This document shows, piece by piece, positions 11,001-22,498 of a stretch of 64,000 nucleotides of DNA. A program made the translations under genes and the position numbers. The stretch's first letter is position 1. Every line of letters begins with the position of its first letter. Below the pieces are notes generated by a model. That model saw only the letters and a list, made by a program, of their open reading frames with translations. It was not told where the DNA came from and ran no database searches. Source of the stretch: Chlorophyllum brunneum (taxonomy: Eukaryota; Basidiomycota; Agaricomycetes; Agaricales; Agaricaceae); the NCBI GenBank assembly GCA_963576785.1, contig OY756139.1, positions 3,038,001-3,102,000 of the forward strand. Direction: 5' to 3'.

Positions 11001-14000
11001 ATGGAAAAAATAACGATTAGGAAGCGTCCTCGCTCAGAGGCCGTAATAACACAGCGCAAATTCTTCAAGAAGACTGCCAGAGGAAAGGTTATCAAAGGTG
11101 CGCAAGTTCTCTGGCAAACAATGTCCAATCTCATTGTGTTCATCAGTCCTTCGTGAGCGATATCTTCGCGACGATGTTGCTTGTGGGATCCAGAATTGTA
11201 TTGCGTGTCACTCGCCTTTGAACCCCACCCTTCCCGCCGCTGGAGCACCTCATCCAAAATTTCCCAACGGTCACATCATCCTGCCAGATACGAATGTGTT
11301 CCTATCCCAAGTATGTGTTGGACCTATATACAATTCCACCATTCTAATACATGTTTTCCATAGATGGACCTCGTGGAATCACCCCTGTTTACCCCTCCGA
11401 TCGTTCTGCTGCAAACAGTCATGGAAGAAGTTCGACATCGCTCCCTCCCACTGTACAATCGTCTGAAGGCCTTAACAAAGATGGACGAGAAGAAAATCTG
11501 GGTATTTTACAATGAATACAGATCGTATGTCATTCCGCAGGAGCTTGTGATCTGGGCCTAAATGAAGCTAGTGAAACTGCAATTATCCGCGACGAGGGTG
11601 AAACGCCCAATGATCGCAATGACCGAGGTCAGCATTAATTTCACAAGGCACGCTCTGTACCGACCACAGATTCAGGAATCCGAAAAGCCACAGAATGGTA
11701 TAACAGCCATCTACAAGTCACCCGGCCACAGATTCGTGGACAGGCTCGACCGATACTCCCAACAGTCGTTCTCCTTACAGAAGATGCAGCAAATAGACAG
11801 AAAGCGGAGAGCTCCGATATTGCCACGATCTCTGGTGAGCGCAGCTCCGCGAAGTAACCGAATGAAAGCCTAACAGATGCTTAGTGAGGAAATATGTGGA
11901 AAACATGTCTGAAGCCAATCAACTCCTTGATTTACTTGCTGCGACGGGATCAGACGGGATTGAGCCAACTAAGGTCGCTGGCGGGCGACAGCCGTTGTAT
12001 CCTGAAGTGCGTAGATCGTTTCGGACATTGGCTCAGTCCCTAATTCCCCGTAGTATCTACCCACTGCCACCCTTGTTGCGGGAGTCAAGACGGGCGGACT
12101 TTACCAAGGGTTTTTCAATGCCAATCGGTACAATTATCTGGAAGTGAGAACATTCCCTCTCCAAGCGTCCCAAATGATATTGATGTTTCCTGAAGGGCAG
12201 TGTCTCCGTGCCTGCATTTAGCAAACCTATTCTTCTCACCGGACGCGAAAACATGAACAGAACTGTTAACGGAGACATTGTAGTAGTCGAGGTATTCAGT
12301 GAAAAGGAATGGAAGGCACCTGCGGACGAGGTTGTAGACCAAGATAGTGAGTCCCAAGTGAACAACATGTTTTTTCCCCACCTCAGTCTTGGTTAGCTAC
12401 TCTGAAGAACGACGACGTTGAAGGCTCCGAAGATGAAGGTGACGAGTCCGATCACGAGGTAGCAGCTCGCGAATCACGTCTTGTTAAGTCTGAAAGCACT
12501 GTCAGATCCACCGAAAAGCAACCCACAGGTCGTGTAGTTGGTATAATCAAACGCAACTGGCGTGCATATGTCTGCCATATTGACAGTACATCTCTCACGT
12601 CTCACAACGCCACCTCTCTTGCTCAACAAACCGTCTTTGCCACTCCCGTATCTCGTCTCCTTCCTCGCATTCGCCTAAGAACAAGGCAAGCCCCGACATT
12701 GATCGGCCAAAAGATCCTCGTTACTATCGATCGCTGGGATGTCAACTCGCGTTACCCTGAAGGTCATTTCGTGAGGGCCCTCGGGAAAGTGGAGAGCAAG
12801 GAGGCTGAGCAAGAGAGCTTGCTGCTGGAGTTTGATGTACCGTATAGACCATTTGGGAAGGCAATATTGGATTGTTTGCCTTCCGAGGGCGATCAGTGGG
12901 TCGTTCCTCCAAAAGATGAGGCGGGTCCTGCGTGGAGGGACAGGAAGGATTTAAGGCAACTTCTGATCTGTAGCATTGACCCTCCAGGTACGTATTCACC
13001 GTATCCTCGAATTGCTTCCTAGCTAAGCTTTCAAAGGTTGCCAGGATATTGATGACGCTCTTCATGCCCGCCCCTTACCGAACGGGAACATTGAAGCTGG
13101 TGTCCGTGAGTGCCTTACACTCTTTTATTAGTTCTGGTCTTGAGCCAGCCTCCTAGATATTGCGGACGTCTCACATTTCGTACACGCTGACACCCCCATG
13201 GATAAAGAAGCCGCGGATCGAGGGACAACCGTATATCTTGTGGATAGGCGCATAGATATGTTACCTGCATTGCTGGGCACCAATCTCTGCTCTCTTAGGC
13301 CTTTCGTTGAGCGCTTAGCGTTCTCAGCCATCTGGGTACGAATTCAATTACTTGCCTGTCTGCAAAGGCTGATAGAAACGCAGGAATTGACACCAGACGC
13401 CGAAATTGTCAACGTTCGGTTCACAAAGTCGGTCATCGCCTCAAAAGCAGCCTTCACCTATGAAGAAGCTCAGATTCGTAAAGATGACCCGTAGGTGTCT
13501 CAGCATTTCCGGCCCTTCGGCTAGCTGATATTCTGATATAGCAATCAGCAAGACGATCTCACTAATAGTATCCGCCTCCTCAACACTCTGGCTAAAAAAC
13601 TCAAGGAGAAACGGATGAAGGCCGGTGCACTCAACCTTGCCTCACCCGAAGTCAAAATCCACCTCGACAGCTCCGAATCTTCCGACCCTATCGACGTTGA
13701 GCAAAAAGAACTGCGAGAAACCAACAGCCTTGTTGAAGAATTCATGCTTCTTGCGAATATCAGCGTTGCACAAAATATCCAGGAAACATTCCCACAGACA
13801 GCTGTCCTGAGAAGACATCTACCGCCCCCAAAGGCAAATTTTGAGAAGTTACAGGATATCCTGTTGAAGAGGAAGGGAATCAAGCTGGATGTATCGAATT
13901 CCGGTGCGTTAGCGGACTCGTTAGATAAATGTGTGGTGCGTATCCTTCCAGCACACTCACCGTTTGGGGCGTGAGACTGAGGAAACACCCAGGATCGGCA

Positions 14001-14737
14001 AGAACCTGCGTTCAATACGCTCGTGCGTATCATGGCTACGCGATGCATGCTCTCCGCGGAGTATTTCTGTTCAGGTAGTGTCTCGAGAGATACATTCGGT
14101 CACTACGGTCTTGCCAGTCCTATCTACACCCATTTTACAAGCCCGATCCGTCGATATGCAGGTAAATCCCTTTCTACTTTTCTTTTCGCCGAGCCTGATC
14201 ACTCACTCGTACCCTCGTAGACGTCCTCGCTCACAGGCAACTAGCAGCTTCAATTGGATATACACCTCTCCATCCTTCACTTCATTCAAAATCTCACGTT
14301 GAGCGTGTGATGGACGTAATAAATCGGCGTCACCGCATGGCCCAAATGGCTGGTCGAGCGAGCGTGGAATTTTATGTCGGGTTGGCATTGAACGAACGAG
14401 AAACCAAGGGCGGTGTCAAGGAGGACGCTTTTGTCATAAGAACATTTAGGAATGGGTTGAGTGTCTTCGTGTCCAAGTGAGTGCTCCTCCGTTTGTTCCA
14501 TCCATGATGCTAATTAGTTCGGGTAGACTGGGTATCGAAGGACTTGTGATGTTCAAGAGGGATACGAAATTCGATGCAGAGAATTATACGATTGCCGTTC
14601 CTGGTCCCTCAGGGGAGGTGACAATTGCGGTGTTTGACAAGGTATCGGTCAATATCGAGGTGGAGAAGGACAAGAATACCCAGAGAGGGAAGGTTAAGAT
14701 GACATTGGTATCTCCCGTGGATTCCAGTGCTCTGTAG
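11001..14737 (+). CDS. DIS3: DIS3/RRP44, exosome 3'-5' exoribonuclease and endonuclease
   Basis: Sixteen exons sum to 2976 nt (991 residues): 11001-11097, 11147-11310, 11364-11524, 11572-11627, 11676-11834, 11885-12006, 12054-12143, 12196-12346, 12397-12987, 13037-13105, 13157-13335, 13384-13490, 13542-13935, 13993-14161, 14221-14476, 14527-14737. Order: Cys-containing CR3 stretch (CGIQNCIAC), PIN nuclease with its acidic residues (DTNVFL, MEEV, NDRNDR, TEDAANR), two cold-shock folds, the RNB domain with [13 protein letters not shown], and an S1 fold. RRP44 is the catalytic subunit of the nuclear and cytoplasmic exosome, used in rRNA, snRNA and mRNA processing and decay. Both nuclease sites look intact. 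Agreement with yeast RRP44 in order and key motifs is close throughout. The start at 11001 fits the family length. Confidence 0.97.
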
Positions 14738-15411
14738 ACGTTTTGCTATGGAATAAACTTGACTCCTCTGTCAGAGCCTGAATGTAATTGGGTTTTGTTA
14801 AGCCGCGGGATATTTATAGGATTGAGCAGAGTAGCGGAGGACAATCCACCCGCCTGTACATATCACCAACTGGTTACAAAAGGAATCGACCGAATCATTC
14901 TTCGTTGTGAATGGGACTCAAAGAAGGATTTTCATAATAACAGTTGTTTACAGATCTAAGATATTCCTACATATTTCAACGTTGGATTCGATTCGATTCC
15001 TTCCTGTTATAGGTGACTATGGATATGCATAGGGGTGATTAAACAGAAAAAAAAGGGAAAGGAGAGTCAGCATAGGAGACAAGTGAAAGTGTCTGCAATT
15101 GGTTCGGATGTGACAAGAGCAATCATAAATGGGGAGGATAGAATGGGTGGGCAATTTACAAAACTATGATGATCAGGGACAAGGATAAAATCTGGAGATG
15201 CCAGGAAAGGCAGAAGGATAAGAGAAGAGAAGACATGAGGTGAACAGAACTACAATGAGTGAAACAAATGCAAGTGGAAATGGGATGCTGATAAGAAAAA
15301 AAAAGTTATGAAAGAAGATGGATAAAATGATGACCGAGTGGAATGCATGGACCATAATGTTAAGCATAAGTCAATAGAGTGCAGAGAGAAATGGAAAATG
15401 CAATGATGAGA
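14738..15411. other. Intergenic region between convergent DIS3 and CDC6
   Basis: A 674-nt stretch between two stop codons that face each other. It is A-rich on the plus strand in its second half, including an A-run near 15050 and another at 15295-15304. It should hold the two 3' ends and their cleavage sites. The short open frames in it have no features of genes. Confidence 0.5.
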
Positions 15412-17546
15412 CTATAACTCGAAAGCACCAGCAAAAACGTCTTCGTGATTTGCCTTTGACGAGTTCGTGTCCCTGGCCTTCACGTCCCTTGTAATCCTGG
15501 CTTGTTCGCGCTGCCAAATCGCCTTTACTTCCTCTTCGCACACGTCCGCTTCAACACCGTCCTGTGGGGTATTGTTGACACCCAACCCGCGGAGAACCTC
15601 CTCGCACCAAACACCGTCTACAAGTCTCACACTGCCAACACTGCCTGCGGCGCCGCCTTTCCTGGGAGAACCAGCAAATGATGCAGACCGAGGAAAAGGT
15701 CTCCGACCTCCAGATCCGGCCGAGGCAATGATAGAGGACGATAGGCAAACGAGGCCGTTTCCCTCAAGGATATTCAACAGGTCGCCAAATTCACTTCGAG
15801 TGGTAGGGTCAAAGACACCAGAATCACTTCTTGTAAGGATGGAGGTATAATACGTATGGAGCTGATTTGTGTCCATACTCGCCCTTGATGACATTGCTGA
15901 CTGACTGTTGGACGACGTTGTCCGGCGAAGCGAAGATGCGGGGAGTTTGTGGGGCGAGGCGGTGGATGGAGACCCAGATAGAGTAATCCCTGATTCTAGG
16001 CGCTTCGAGCCGAGAAGGACAATGAGAAGGACAAGACGCGCTTGTAGGTTGAGGTTCTTAACTTTGGTGACCGTCTCGCTGTTACTGACGGAAGCACTGG
16101 CCAAAGCAGAGTTTGACGCTACTGACTTTCCAGACGAAGGCTTGTATGCTTTCAAGGCAGCGAGAACATGACTAGGGGTGACGCTAACAGCCGGAACGTC
16201 GGCACTGGTAATAGTAGAAGTCTTGGAAGGCGCGACAGCGATATCAATTGCGCCACGAAGCACTTCGAAGAGACTTCGGACGTCACCGGTCATTCCAGCG
16301 ATCTTCTTGGTCAATAGTGTCAGGGTTGACTTGGGAAGAAATTTTTGGGGATCGCCTTGGGCCGATTCTGACTCAAGGTCGAACAATGGGCGTAGCCGTG
16401 TCTGCAAGATATCGAACAACTGAACGGAGGTGTAAGGCGCGAAATGTACAGTGCGGATGGTAAGGGAGGGAGAGGACGAGCAAGGCGTGGAAGTCAGGGT
16501 GTGGATGTTGGCGATGCCGATAAGACGCAGACATGAAGGAGTCGCGGCAGGCAAAGAGAAAACCGACGCCAGGGTTTGCGTATTCGGCGTAATATGGTCT
16601 AGTTCGTCCAAAATAAGGACACTTTGGAAATATCAGAACAATCTCGTAAGTGAGTGTCAGTTCACGGACCATTTTGTTTGAAGACCAGCGAGAAGGATTT
16701 CGATTGCATCCCTGCCCTTGGTCTTGCCACGAGATTTGGAAGGGGAAAATTTTCGCTTGCGTGCGGCATCGAGCTCCTCAAACATCCGTTCCCAGAGCGC
16801 GTCAAGGTTGTTCAGGGCCATGCAGTTGATGAAAATAATTTTGACACCATTTGCCTCGGGGTTGATTTGACCGAGCACAGAATTAATGAGGGCGGTCTTT
16901 CCACAACCGGGAGAACCAGAGATATAAAGCGTAGTAGAAATATCGTCGGTGTTCATAGCAGAGTCGTCCAAGAAAGAAGTTATGAATTCATAGATTGTGG
17001 TACGCTCGGTGTCACGTCCAGCGATCTGGTTATCAGCACTGTTGCAAGTAGCACGTAGGAGTGTGCGAGCACGTGTGTGCAGTGGAAGGGAAGATACTGG
17101 TGTAGGTGGTGGAGTAGATATAGAGAATACAGTGGAATCGGAAGCTGTATCAATGGACGCGATGGTCGACGTTGACGCGTATCGACGAATAACTGACAGG
17201 ACATGTTAGAATCAAGTTATCTGGATTCGAACGAGGTTTGCTTACTGGGCCGTGCACGCGAGGGGGAAACGATTTCAGTCCCTGACCTCCGTAGGGCACG
17301 TGAAGTTCGTGTAGATACGGGAGAGGGATCAGGAGTCAATAGTTGAGGGGAAAAGGGTGGAACATTTTCCTTGTTGCCTTCGCCATCTATCACAAGCGTC
17401 GAGACCCGCGGACGCTTGGGTAGAGGAGTAGAATCGGGAGTCTGAAGGTAGTCGGCAGACTTGGAAGGCAGTGAAGGGGATTCCTGGTGCTGCTGATGAC
17501 CACGCTTTCCAAGGACCGAGCTACGTGTTACACGCGTTGTCTGCAT
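15412..17546 (-). CDS. CDC6: CDC6/Cdc18 replication licensing ATPase
   Basis: Exons 17246-17546, 16670-17192 and 15412-16621 sum to 2034 nt (677 residues). The first 110 residues are disordered, with TPLPKRPR (basic, NLS-like) and several S/T-P sites (SPSL, TPDPSP, SPSRARP), as expected for CDK-controlled Cdc6. Then GRDTER and the AAA+ core: Walker A SGSPGCGKTALI, Walker B VLILDELD joined over the 16622-16669 intron, and a winged-helix C-terminal part. Cdc6 binds ORC at origins and loads MCM2-7 in G1. ORC1 is a possible alternative, but there is no BAH domain and the length fits Cdc6. An in-frame ATG at 17567 adds seven residues; MQTTRVTRS at 17546 is preferred. Two MluI boxes lie 134-147 nt upstream. 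Confidence 0.92.
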
Positions 17547-17679
17547 GAGCGAGAATAACGAGCTCAAGGTCTGGAGGCAGACTGAGTGGCAGAGGAAGAG
17601 ACAGAGAGAGAGGAGCCAGCGCGCGTGAGCTCAAGTAAACTGAGAATTCATACTCCGACGCTCCCATCAATCCCATCAA

Positions 17680-17693
17680 ACGCGTAAACGCGT
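17680..17693. promoter_or_regulatory. Paired MluI cell-cycle boxes (ACGCGT) in the CDC6 promoter
   Basis: ACGCGT occurs at 17680-17685 and again at 17688-17693, spaced by two bases, followed by CGCGT. A third ACGCGT at 17532-17537 falls inside the first exon. In yeasts the MBF/DSC1 factor binds this element and drives G1/S genes, including cdc18/CDC6. Use here is inferred from position and the identity of the gene. A CACGTG-type box follows at about 17702-17707. Confidence 0.6.
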
Positions 17694-17914
17694 CGCGTGG
17701 GCCACGTGCACCCTCATTATCGCTAAAGAACGCGATCAGGTTCTCATACCTGCGCTAGAAACCGTCCAGAGTCTCTCTTCTGTCGTACGTGCACGTTTGG
17801 GCGGGCGTATTGCAGCCACCCAGGTTTGTCCATTTGGATAAGATCAGACCGAGTGCCACCCGCCGGCCCGGACCTTGCATCAGCTCGTTATCTTCGTCCA
17901 CCACTACAGCAAGA

Positions 17915-19519
17915 ATGGCACTCGAATACCTGACGCAGGAGCAGATTGACAAGGTGCGCTCTGGCTCTACACAGTATCCTCCCACTACTGAACCTTCGCA
18001 GTTCCACAGAGACGGGTATGTGCAGGCCCTAATCTGAGAATACTGTCCCGCAATCTTCCTTCATCTTGCCGTAAAACGTGCCTGCCAGGCTGCGTGCATG
18101 GAATCCTCATACTCATACATCAATCAAGCCGGGCAGACCTGACCATCCTGACTTAGATATCTAGTTATCCCGACCTTCTTGACTCAAGAAGAGGCCGACG
18201 CTTTACTCAATCGGTCAAAGCAACTCCTTGACGAATTCGATATCGACTCCCATCCTCGTGTACGTAGCCTTTAGAGTCCCATAATGGTGTCCTTCTAACC
18301 CCCTATGCAGACGAAATTCACAACGGGAGATGACAACAACGTGGGGGATGATTATTTCCTCACTTCCGGTGACAAGATGTACACATCCACCTGAGCATTC
18401 GGTACCACGCGTACTCACTGTCATCATAGTCGATTCTTCCTCGAGGAAGATGCCGTAGATCCGGACGGTAAACTCAACCGACCCAAGCAAAAAGCTGTCA
18501 ATAAAATCGGCCACGGTTCGTACTCTATCACCCCGTGTCAATCCTCAAAAGCCTCCTCTTAACTTCTTCCTATCTCATCGGTGGCATCGCCATCTTTTCT
18601 CATCTAGGCCTCCACGAACTCGACCCTCTCTTCCGTAAAATCACTCTCGAGAACGACCGCCTTGAATCAATAGTCCGCGACCTCAGCTTCCACCATGACC
18701 CTGTTGGTACGTATTTCCCTCTTCCCTTCATGATGCTCGAAGTTTGACTCCATACGACATCACCAGCACTCCAAAGCATGGTGATAACGAAGCAGCAACA
18801 AATTGGTGGAGAAGGTTTCTTTACTACAATCATCTTCGCATTAACATCTACTCATAACCTCCGGTACAGTTCTCGAACATAACGACTCGTACGTTTCGTA
18901 ATGCCTCACAACTTTCATACATTTACCCGTTCATTGCTCTTGTCATGACAGGACGTTCCTCGTAAGCACCACTCACCCGGTCTTCCCTTACATCTAATCT
19001 TACTCCTCGACCAGTACACCAATCCCCCTTCCGCTCTCGGTTTCTGGATAGCCCTCGAACAATGCACAGCTGCCAATGGCGCCCCCTCTTTCCTCCCTGG
19101 TTCACACCTCACGGCACCCATCACCAAACGCTTCGTTCGCCTTCCTACCGGTGGAACGGGCTTCGAAACCCTCATGTCTTCTGAAGAAGGGAAAGCTCCC
19201 AACGAAAGAGCGAAGGGAGAGTACATTTTAGAAACCTGCAATCCTGGTACGATTGGCTCACCGTTCATTTGATATTGTCTGTTAGCTCAACTCTAATGCT
19301 CCAGGTGATCTGATTCTCATTCACGGTTCCGTGCTGCACAAATCGGAACGAAACACAAGCCCAAATACGCGCTTTGCATACACATTCCACATGATCGAGT
19401 CAACTCCATATGCAGAATACGATAGCAAGAACTGGTTACAGCCCACGGCTGGTATGCCTTTCTCCCGTGTCCTACCACCCGGGGAAATCAACAAGACCAT
19501 TCGTGTTGGAGTGAACTAG
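17915..19519 (+). CDS. Phytanoyl-CoA dioxygenase (PhyH) family protein
   Basis: Ten exons sum to 981 nt (326 residues): 17915-18015, 18157-18259, 18311-18378, 18430-18515, 18608-18706, 18767-18814, 18870-18888, 18952-18961, 19015-19246, 19305-19519. Landmarks are FHRDGYLVIPTFLT at the N-terminus, the iron-binding H-x-D in LEHNDSTFLY, the second histidine region GDLILIHGSVLHKSERN, and the RFAYTFHMIE strand. These enzymes are Fe(II)/2-oxoglutarate hydroxylases; human PHYH and PHYHD1 act on phytanoyl-CoA or unknown substrates. The substrate here is unknown, and there is no clear peroxisomal tail (it ends IRVGVN). Exon 8 is only 10 nt, and the first intron (141 nt) is nearly three times the usual size. 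Start chosen at 17915, just before LEYLTQEQ. Confidence 0.92.
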
Positions 19520-19716
19520 GCCTAAAGTAAAAGAACAACTGTATATCTTGTACAACAATACCGAAGATCTACCAAAATCGATATATCCCATGTCTTCTGC
19601 GAAATAAAAACCCCACAAATTTTGAAACGCTGTCCCAGCAATAAATTACCCAATCAACCCAAGTAAACATGATAACAAACTTTTAAAGAAATCAAAAGAA
19701 AGGGAATAAAGATAAA

Positions 19717-22498
19717 CTACGTTTCGCCATCGATGCTTTCGCCTCGTTGTAACATAGCGATTAAATTATCGATTTTCGCTTTATGTATCCGATGATGCTC
19801 TTGCCAGCCTTTCCATGGATGATGTGGATACTATAGTAGCAACGACGTGAGGCTTAGCATTCTAATAGATAAACGAGTTGGTCAGATACGCACCTTCCTC
19901 CCAAATGCTTGGAATATTGAATCAGAAGTCCCCGTCGGCCGTTCAAAGAAGTACTTAGAAAGTAGAATATCGTCCTGTCTGCTATACCGCATCTTCTTCT
20001 CGGGAGCAGGCGGCAAGGGAGCGTCCGTGTCTGTATGATTAAACTCATGTTTATGTCGTCGCCAATATTTCATCCATGATGCCTTCGAATGATGTGGTGC
20101 TTTCGCCGCGACATCTTTCCAGAACTGGACCATATCCAAACGACCTTGAGTCCTGTGTCATGGAACACATGAGCGTCATCAAAGGGAGGAAGAATAATAC
20201 ATACTTTCGATATTCCATAAAATTCATCAAAAAGTCTCTATCCTGAATCGTGAACGCCACACCTTTGCCTGTCGTGCTCCTAAACAGAGCCCTGGGCGGC
20301 GTGGGCGACCTGTTCCTCGGTCCTTTTGACTTGTTCTGTTGCGATACTGACTGGCTGGTGAATCCCGGTTCTGTTGAGGTTCCAGCTTGTAGGACCGTTT
20401 CGGAGTCCGAGGCTTCCATATCCCAATCGCCTTCTGTTGATTCCGAGCGCTGATTCTCGTCGGTGGCACCTGCGTTGTTCATGATATACCCACCGAGCCG
20501 GATTTGGTGCTTGTTGCAATACCGGCGCCAGGAGTAAAACCTAGACCGAATTCAGCCACAGGAATATGGATTGAAAACCAGCGTACGTGTGATGTGGTGC
20601 CCTTATGGCTATTCGTTCACATATTTCACGTAAACTAAGTCAAGGAGAAGTTAGCTTTCGCCTTTCGTGGTTAGAACCTTGGCATACCTCAAGACTAGAC
20701 CTTGATCTCGACAGTAGTCAATGTATTTCTTTAGATACAGTACATCATCTGCCGTGAAGAGATTTCCGCCATAGGTGCTCTTGATTATTCGAGACGGGGG
20801 CGTTGGGGACCTTGCTGTTGCACTTCGGTTAACAACCAAACTTGAAGCAGGGGCAGCGGGGGGTGGCTACCCATCATTGTGTCAGTTCTCTTAACAATAC
20901 ACAGTAAGGGGTAGACACATACCTGGGTCCGCGTGCGCTTCCGACCGCGAGGCCTATCTTCTCCTCCATCCGGCTGAGTTGAAGGGCCAGCTTGTGCATT
21001 ACCATCAGAGCCAGGAGCTACAGGAATTGGTTCAGCAACGCCGTTGCTCGATACTTCAGCAGGATAGGCTTGTTGGTACGCCTGTTCATATTGCTGGCAA
21101 CGCTTCAGAGCACATCAAAATCAAAATTTCTTCACATACCCCTGGGTCGTAATAGGGTTGTGTTGGCACCCACTGCCCAGCACCGTCATCCCTATACCGA
21201 TACTCATATCCCTCCCCGGCGGAAGGACCAGGTATGGGTTCTCCAGGGTGCCCATTATGACCATACCCATCCCATTGTGGCGGTCGGTGTATCATATGTT
21301 CCTGATTGGGTGGTGGTGGATTCAAATGGGTTTGCGAGGGTGCTATGCCTGTTGTACCTTGCCATGGCGGTGGTGCTCCTTCAGGCTGCACCCGAGGGGG
21401 GGATGGCCCTGTTGCTGAAGTGCTGTGCTGTGGTTGGGGAGTAGCAGTAGCAGCACCTGATGGACCCATATCTTGCCCAAATATCGCATAGGGCGCGAAA
21501 GTCAAACCGTTCACAGAAACACTCGCCGGGATCATTCCTGGAGGGACGGGCTGTATACCTGGTCGATGGCCCTGCATCGGCGGCGGCGGCTGCATTGGAG
21601 TATGTTGGCTGGGCACACCATCTGGGCGTGGTACAGTCGGAATGTTTCGGGATGAACGTAAACTAGGTGGTTCAGAAGGAGATGAAAGTCTGTTACGGAG
21701 AGATGTCGATGAGGTTGCTTGTTGTATCTGAGGGGCAACAGGTGGTATTGCTTGGGGCTGTTGGGTGGAAGTCTCTGTTGGTGGGTGAACTCTACGAAAA
21801 GTAATCAGTAACGAGAACCTAGGTCAAAGAACGACCCCTACTGTTCCTTTCCGGTCACCTTACAACCAGCATAGTTGCTATGAAAGGTTTGCAGCTGGTT
21901 CAGTCGTATACACTCGTAAGCCCATTTAGATGATAGGACAATTTTGCCCTTTTTCCCAAGATAGTGGCGATATAGATTTTGTCCAGATTGTTTATGTGGA
22001 TCCACTAATAACAGATTAGAAAATCCCCAGTGAGGCAGATACGAGGGTGGCGGAATTCATTGAACTGGAATTTGTACTAAGGGGAAGCAAGCTTAATGGC
22101 GGAAATGCGTACCAAGAATGTATGGAACGCCGCTGTAATTTGGGGAGACAGTGCCACCATGACTCTACGCGGGATGCGGATGTAAGTACCGGTTATGACG
22201 ACATTTTCGTTGATCGCAGAAGAAAAGAAACCACAGCCGATGGCAATGTTCAGAATTCCGATGCCCGCAATGATTGGGAGGACCGAGTTGGCAGGCTGAG
22301 GCTAATACTTACAGTGATTAAGCGGACAATATTTTCACGGTCCTCAACATCTTTGTCGACGTAGATGGGGAGTGGGGTGCCCATCATGGGATCGATAAAG
22401 AGAGCTGGGAACTCCTGTTGGTCCTGTTGCTGCTCATTCTGTGTGTTCTGAGATTGTGGTGGTGCAGCCTGTACGCGTCTGGGACGACCTGGTGCCAT
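19717..22498 (-). CDS. RAP1-like protein: BRCT plus three Myb-type repeats
   Basis: The start at 22498 (MAPGRPRRVQ) leads to a BRCT fold: FIDPMMGTPLPIYVDKDV, RENIVRLIT, then after introns HGGTVSPNYSGVPYILV and IVLSSKWAYECIRL with the BRCT tryptophan. A long Pro/Gln/Gly-rich linker follows (about 21000-21750). The C-terminal half has three Rap1-type Myb units: FTADDVLYLKKYIDYC with APHHTFYSWRRY, FTIQDRDFLMNFMEY with APHHSKASWMKYWRRH, and YSRQDDILLSKYF with YPHHPWKGWQEHH. It ends ESIDGET. RAP1 proteins bind telomeres or their binding partners. The BRCT plus Myb order fits RAP1, but three repeats are unusual and I saw no RCT domain, so the telomere role is inference. Exon edges in the linker are approximate. 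Confidence 0.75.
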
